DNA from: Pandoraea faecigallinarum
GTDB taxonomy: Bacteria; Pseudomonadota; Gammaproteobacteria; Burkholderiales; Burkholderiaceae
DNA length: 64,000 bases
Assembly: GCF_001029105.3 (NCBI RefSeq)
Contig: NZ_CP011807.3
Span: 3,658,001-3,722,000 of the forward strand
Direction of reading: 5' to 3'
How positions within the stretch are numbered: the stretch's first letter is position 1; each line of letters starts with the position of its first letter. This document shows, one piece after another, positions 60,267 to 64,000 of the stretch. A program made the position numbers and the translations under genes. The notes under the pieces were generated by a model. It made no database searches, was not told the origin of the DNA, and worked only from the letters and a program-made list of their open reading frames with translations.

Positions 60267-61235
60267 ATGACGATTTCCCGACGCCGTTTCCTGCAGTACG
60301 TCGCGACTTCCAGCGCCGCCGGTGCCATGACCACACTCGCGCTGCCGGGCACCTCGTTCGCCCAACCGGGACGCCCTGTCCTCAAAGCTGGCGACCAGAA
60401 AGGCGGGCTGCGCGCACTGCTCGAAGCGGCCGATGAACTGAAGCAACTGCCCTACGACATTCAGTGGACGGAATTTCCGGCAGCTGCACCGCTGGCCGAA
60501 GCGCTCAATGCAGGCGCAGTCGACTGCGGACCGATTGGCGACGCCCCGGTGATCTTCGCGCTGTCCGCCGGTGCGGCGATCAAGATCGTGGGCGCGAACC
60601 GCTCGGACGCGTACGGCACGGCGGTGCTGGTGCGTCCCGACGCGACGCTGCGCACCGCCGCCGACCTCAAAGGCAAGAACATCGGCACGACGCGCGGCTC
60701 CATCGGGCACTTCGTCACGCTCAAGGCGATCACGGCGGCAGGGCTTGCACCGGGCGACGTCAACTTTCGCTTCCTGCCGCCGGCCGACACCGTCACGGCG
60801 CTTGCCAGCGGGTCGGTGGATGCCTGGGCCACGTGGGAGCCGTACACCGCCGTGGCGGAGACGACCGGACGGGCGCGCGTGCTCGTGAACGGCCGGGGAC
60901 TCTGGTCGGGGCTGAGCTATCTCGCCGCCACGGACGCCGCCATCGCCGCCAAACAGGAAGTGCTGCGCGACTTTCTGGCCCGGGTGGTGCGTGCGCAAGT
61001 GTGGTCTTACCAGCACGTGGACGCGTTCTCGGCCGCGATGGCGCGCATCATCGGCATTGCGCCGGAGGCGGCGAAGCTCCAGTTTTCCCGACGCGCCACG
61101 AAATGGCGCAACATCGACGATGCACTCGTCGCCGAGCAGCAACGCACCGCGGACTTCTACGCGCAGGTCGGGTTGCTACGTCAACCGCTCGATGTCCGAC
61201 CGACCTTCGACCGGCGCTTTCCGATCAAGGTGTGA
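60267..61235 (+). CDS. Sulfonate-type ABC binding protein (SsuA-like) 2
   Basis: A 322-residue periplasmic binding protein. A clear Tat-type signal begins MTISRRRFLQYVATSSAAG (S-R-R-x-F-L motif) and is cleaved near TSFA|QPG. The mature part has VLKAGDQKGGLRALLEAADEL and YDIQWTEFPAAAPLAEALNAGAVDCG, standard in SsuA; YLAATDAAIAAKQEVLRDFL is also typical. It lacks its own permease and could share the upstream permease/ATPase, widening the substrate range. The ATG at 60267 is chosen over a TTG two codons earlier. Confidence 0.88.
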   Translation: MTISRRRFLQYVATSSAAGAMTTLALPGTSFAQPGRPVLKAGDQKGGLRALLEAADELKQLPYDIQWTEFPAAAPLAEALNAGAVDCGPIGDAPVIFALSAGAAIKIVGANRSDAYGTAVLVRPDATLRTAADLKGKNIGTTRGSIGHFVTLKAITAAGLAPGDVNFRFLPPADTVTALASGSVDAWATWEPYTAVAETTGRARVLVNGRGLWSGLSYLAATDAAIAAKQEVLRDFLARVVRAQVWSYQHVDAFSAAMARIIGIAPEAAKLQFSRRATKWRNIDDALVAEQQRTADFYAQVGLLRQPLDVRPTFDRRFPIKV

Positions 61236-61415
61236 CAGGGCGGAACGTCTGAACGGATAGCGAGCGGGTCAACACCCAGCGAACTGGCACGGTAGAAAAC
61301 ACGCGAACTGTCTATGGCGCGGGGCGAGGCACGCCCCGACACTCTGACGATTCCCGTCAGATTGCCCGTCTGCTTGCCCCTCACCGGGTATCGGCCGTCG
61401 GGCATCAGGTCCGCC

Positions 61416-62057
61416 ATGATCGTCAGCACCGCGCTCTGCGCCCATCTTGTGGTCGCCTTCACGGCGTACTTCGTCAACGCCGCGAGTCCCGGCCCGAGCA
61501 ATCTCGCGATCCTGTCCATCGCCGCCCACCATGGCCGCCGTCCGGCGCTCACGTTCGCACTGGGCGTCATGTCCGGCTCGTTGTTCTGGGCGACGGTCGC
61601 CATGCTTGGGATCTCGGCCACGCTGCTTGCCTACGCGCAGTTTCTCGTCGCGCTCAAGCTCTTCGGCGGTGCCTATCTGCTGTGGCTGGCGTTCAAGTCG
61701 GGGCGTGCAGCGCTACGTCCGTCAAAGGCAGCGGCGTTCGTGCCGACGGACGCCAACGGGGTGTTGTCCCTCAAGCGCCTCTACGTGCGCGGCGCGCTGT
61801 TCCACCTCACGAATCCGAAGGCGGTGCTGGGGTGGATGTCCGTGGTCGCGTTGTCGTCGGGGCCGGACGGGAGCATGCCGGTCGCCGTCGTGCCCGGCTG
61901 CGCGGGGCTCGGATTGATGGTCTTCTGCGGCTACGCGATGTTGTTCTCGACGCAAACCGCACGGCGTGTGTACCTCGGAATCCGCCGTTGGCTCGACGGC
62001 TGTCTGGCCGTCGTCTTCGGTGCGGCAGGGTGGCAGTTGCTGACGTCGCGGGTTTGA
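61416..62057 (+). CDS. LysE-family amino-acid/metabolite exporter
   Basis: A 213-residue membrane protein with six predicted transmembrane segments. It has the LysE/RhtB landmarks PGPSNLAILSIAAHHGRRPALTFALGVMSGSLFW (Gly-rich loop after helix 1) and GGAYLLWLAFKSGRAAL, with LTNPKAVLGWMSVVALSSG (Asn-Pro-Lys motif) in the second half. It exports amino acids or homoserine-lactone-like compounds in known members. The ATG at 61416 is used because the upstream in-frame stretch is basic and unconserved. Substrate unknown. Confidence 0.9.
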   Translation: MIVSTALCAHLVVAFTAYFVNAASPGPSNLAILSIAAHHGRRPALTFALGVMSGSLFWATVAMLGISATLLAYAQFLVALKLFGGAYLLWLAFKSGRAALRPSKAAAFVPTDANGVLSLKRLYVRGALFHLTNPKAVLGWMSVVALSSGPDGSMPVAVVPGCAGLGLMVFCGYAMLFSTQTARRVYLGIRRWLDGCLAVVFGAAGWQLLTSRV

Positions 62058-62072
62058 GCTATACCTGCGTTC

Positions 62073-62315
62073 ATGCTTAATTTCGATGCCGACGCGCTGA
62101 TGCGCCTCGTAACCACGCCCATGCCCTATGGCAAGCACAAGGGCACCATGATCGCCGACCTGCCGGGAAACTACCTCAGCTGGTTCGCCCGCGAAGGCTT
62201 TCCCCCCACCGAGATCGGCCGTCTGCTCGCGCTGATGCACGAAATCGACCATAACGCGCTCGGCGAACTGCTCAAGCCGCTGCGGGCACGCGCGCAGGCG
62301 TCACGTACGAGATAG
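62073..62315 (+). CDS. DUF3820 (QSregVF_b-type) small protein
   Basis: An 80-residue soluble protein. The core MPYGKHKGTMIADLPGNYLSWF matches the DUF3820 family, which Pfam describes as putative quorum-sensing-regulated virulence factor on the strength of Pseudomonas data. I see no lux box near it here. It follows the LysE gene by 15 bases and may be cotranscribed. The function is unknown. Confidence 0.85.
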   Translation: MLNFDADALMRLVTTPMPYGKHKGTMIADLPGNYLSWFAREGFPPTEIGRLLALMHEIDHNALGELLKPLRARAQASRTR

Positions 62316-62382
62316 GACGTTGCCTGCGCGGTTGGGTGCAGCTCGGGGCCGAGCGGCATGTCAGCGGCATGTCGGCGACGTG

Positions 62383-63873
62383 TCAGCGCCCCGCCAGCAT
62401 CGGCGGCAATCGACGCCGCACCCACTGTGTCTGCTGCTCATGCGCATGCGCGAGTTGCAGCACCGCGAGATCGGCCTGCGCCGGTCCGATAATTTGCAGG
62501 CCCATCGGCAGCCCGCGCGCGTCGAACCCGACCGGCACGCTGATCGCGGGCAAGCCTGCGAGCGTCGGCCCGATCACGACCTCCATCCAGCGGTGATAGG
62601 TGTCCATTGGCTTGCCCGCGACCTCGGAAGGCCAGTGCATCTCGGCATCGAACGGGAACACCTGAGCCGACGGCAGCAGCAGGAAGTCGTAACGCTCGAA
62701 CAGACGCGCCAGCGACCGGTACCATTCGCTGCGGTCGATCGACGCGCGAAACACGTCGGCCGCACGCAGCGTTTCGCCGCCTTCCACTTCCCATCGCGCT
62801 TCCGGTTTGAGCTTCTCGCGCCGGGCGGGATCGGCATACATCTCACCGAGCGAGCCGTTCACCATCCAGTGACGCAACGTGAGCCACGTTTGCCAAAGCC
62901 TGTCCGGGGCAAAGTCGGGCGCGCAGGCTTCGACCTCGCACCCCAACGCGGCGAAATCCTTGAGCGACGCCTCGCAAAGCGCCATCACGCCGTCTTCCAT
63001 CGGCAGATGACCGCCGTAGTCACCGAGCCAGCCGAGTTTCACGCCCTTCATGCCGCGTTGCAGCGCACCGACGAAGTGCGATGCATCGCTCGCCATCGAC
63101 AGCGGACTGCGCTTGTCATAGCCCGCCTGAGTGACGAGCAGTTGCGCGACGTCCGCGACGGTGCGCCCCATCGGCCCCTCGGTGCTCATTTGCTGCACGA
63201 AGAGTTCCGGTGCGGGACCGTACGGCACACGGCCTTGCGACGGCCGGAAGCCGTAGACGTTGCCGAACGCCGCGGGGTTGCGCAGCGAGCCCATGAAGTC
63301 GCTTCCGTCGGCCACGGGTAACAGACGCATGGCCAGTGCGCTGCCCGCGCCGCCGCTGCTGCCACCGGCGATGCGCGTAGTGTCGTAGGCGTTGCGGGTG
63401 GTGCCGAATACGGGGTTGTAGCTGTGCGAGCCCAGCCCGAACTCGGAAACGTTCGTCTTGCCGATGAAGATCGCCCCGGCCGCACGAATGCGCGACACGC
63501 TGATGCTGTCCTGCGTGTCAGGCGCCGCGGAGGTCAGCGGCGAGCCCTTGCGCGTGGGCAATCCGGCGCAGGACGCGATGTCCTTCACGGCGTGCGGCAT
63601 GCCGTGCATCCAGCCCAGGTATTCGCCGTTCGCCAGTTGCCGGTCGCGCGCGTCGGCTTCGGCCAGCAGCACGCCGGCATCGCGTAGCGACACGATGGCG
63701 TTCACAGCCGGGTTGTATTGCGCGATGTGTCCGAGATATGCCTGCATCACCTCGCGGCACGATACGCGGCGCTCGCGGATGGACTCGGACAACGCGAGCG
63801 CGTCGAGCGCGACGATGTCGTTCAGCGAATGCTGCGAAGGCGAGGAAGCCTGCCCTGTTGGCGCTGCGGCCAT
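62383..63873 (-). CDS. Amidase-signature-family enzyme
   Basis: A 496-residue amidase. The catalytic triad Ser-cisSer-Lys is visible: Lys in MPHAVKDIAS, the cis-Ser in IAGGSSGGAGSALA, and the nucleophile Ser in DGSDFMGSLRNPAAFGNVYGFRPS. The C-terminal part has GLPAISVPVGFDARGLPMGLQIIG. It hydrolyses an amide such as an aliphatic, aryl or glutamyl amide; no GatB/GatC genes are nearby, so it is not GatA. I start at MAAAPTGQ (63873), preceded on the minus strand by AAGGAGACAGAC; a start at 63924 would add 17 residues. Confidence 0.9.
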   Translation of the reverse strand: MAAAPTGQASSPSQHSLNDIVALDALALSESIRERRVSCREVMQAYLGHIAQYNPAVNAIVSLRDAGVLLAEADARDRQLANGEYLGWMHGMPHAVKDIASCAGLPTRKGSPLTSAAPDTQDSISVSRIRAAGAIFIGKTNVSEFGLGSHSYNPVFGTTRNAYDTTRIAGGSSGGAGSALAMRLLPVADGSDFMGSLRNPAAFGNVYGFRPSQGRVPYGPAPELFVQQMSTEGPMGRTVADVAQLLVTQAGYDKRSPLSMASDASHFVGALQRGMKGVKLGWLGDYGGHLPMEDGVMALCEASLKDFAALGCEVEACAPDFAPDRLWQTWLTLRHWMVNGSLGEMYADPARREKLKPEARWEVEGGETLRAADVFRASIDRSEWYRSLARLFERYDFLLLPSAQVFPFDAEMHWPSEVAGKPMDTYHRWMEVVIGPTLAGLPAISVPVGFDARGLPMGLQIIGPAQADLAVLQLAHAHEQQTQWVRRRLPPMLAGR

Positions 63874-63944
63874 GTCTGTCTCCTTGGCGGTGGCATCGAG
63901 CGGTGCGATGCGAACGCCTGACATTGTCCCTCAAACCTGCGCGC

Positions 63945-63968
63945 GATGCCGATGCCGATGCCGATGCC
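63945..63968. repeat. 6-bp tandem repeat (GATGCC x4) upstream of the amidase gene
   Basis: Four perfect copies of GATGCC lie about 70 bases upstream of the amidase start. The sequence continues to the window edge without a recognisable gene. Confidence 0.85.
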
Positions 63969-64000
63969 GAATCGCCAGATCGTTGCGGATCTGCGGATCG

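Noticed and set aside
62383..63873. GatA subunit of glutamyl-tRNA amidotransferase
   Set aside because: Family signature fits, but no gatB or gatC neighbours exist and the substrate region differs; called a general amidase.

Overview
The window is GC-rich, densely coding DNA of a Burkholderiales-type betaproteobacterium. The mix of gene families and a convergent luxR/luxI pair make the genus Pandoraea a reasonable guess, but no rRNA or other marker in the window proves it. I find 51 protein-coding genes, one insertion sequence and two tRNA genes. Several regulatory sites can be read directly from the sequence.

Layout. 1-12.4 kb: ordinary accessory and housekeeping genes (TetR regulator with operator, VOC protein, YadG/YadH-type ABC exporter, GST, PfpI-like protein, acetyltransferase, DUF1993, DUF1275, SDR, DMT exporter with divergent AraC regulator, YciI). 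In the middle, at 5992-6813, is a protein with a Salmonella SPI-2-like type III effector N-terminus. 12.4-12.6 kb: tRNA-Glu(UUC) and tRNA-Ala(GGC). 12.7-21 kb: a GntR-controlled operon with a PLP aminotransferase, MFS transporter, fused FAD/Fe-S D-2-hydroxyacid dehydrogenase and 3-hydroxyaspartate/D-threonine-aldolase-like enzyme, all suggesting C2/glyoxylate-amino-acid metabolism. 22.3-31.1 kb: an IclR-controlled operon with succinate-semialdehyde dehydrogenase, a Liv-type ABC importer and an iron alcohol dehydrogenase, consistent with 4-hydroxybutyrate-like catabolism.

31.5-48.3 kb is the most unusual part. An AT-rich gap leads into luxR and a convergent luxI carrying a repeat-derived insertion. 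Next come two divergent genes for Ig-like repeat proteins (1459 and 789 aa), then a ToxR/MarT-like membrane regulator overlapping a FidL-like gene, an IS5-family element, and two paralogous autotransporters. Three matching palindromes of the CTG-N10-CAG lux-box type lie upstream of luxI, between the two Ig-like genes, and upstream of the second autotransporter. I propose that the AHL circuit directly controls this surface-protein island. The ToxR/FidL/autotransporter set resembles marT-fidL-misL of Salmonella SPI-3.

48.4-61.3 kb: a GT9-like glycosyltransferase followed by a divergent organosulfur cluster. Leftward are an SfnB-like flavoprotein, a cysteine-dioxygenase-like cupin and a four-rhodanese protein. 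Rightward are an SsuD-like monooxygenase, a class II aldolase, a sulfonate-type ABC importer, a membrane cytochrome c and a second SsuA-like binding protein. 61.4-64 kb: LysE exporter, DUF3820 protein and an amidase.

A cross-cutting oddity is a set of short tandem repeats, mostly 9 bp, sitting on gene ends or in gene termini at nine places. In LuxI, the glycosyltransferase and the cysteine dioxygenase they are in frame and encode tripeptide repeats.
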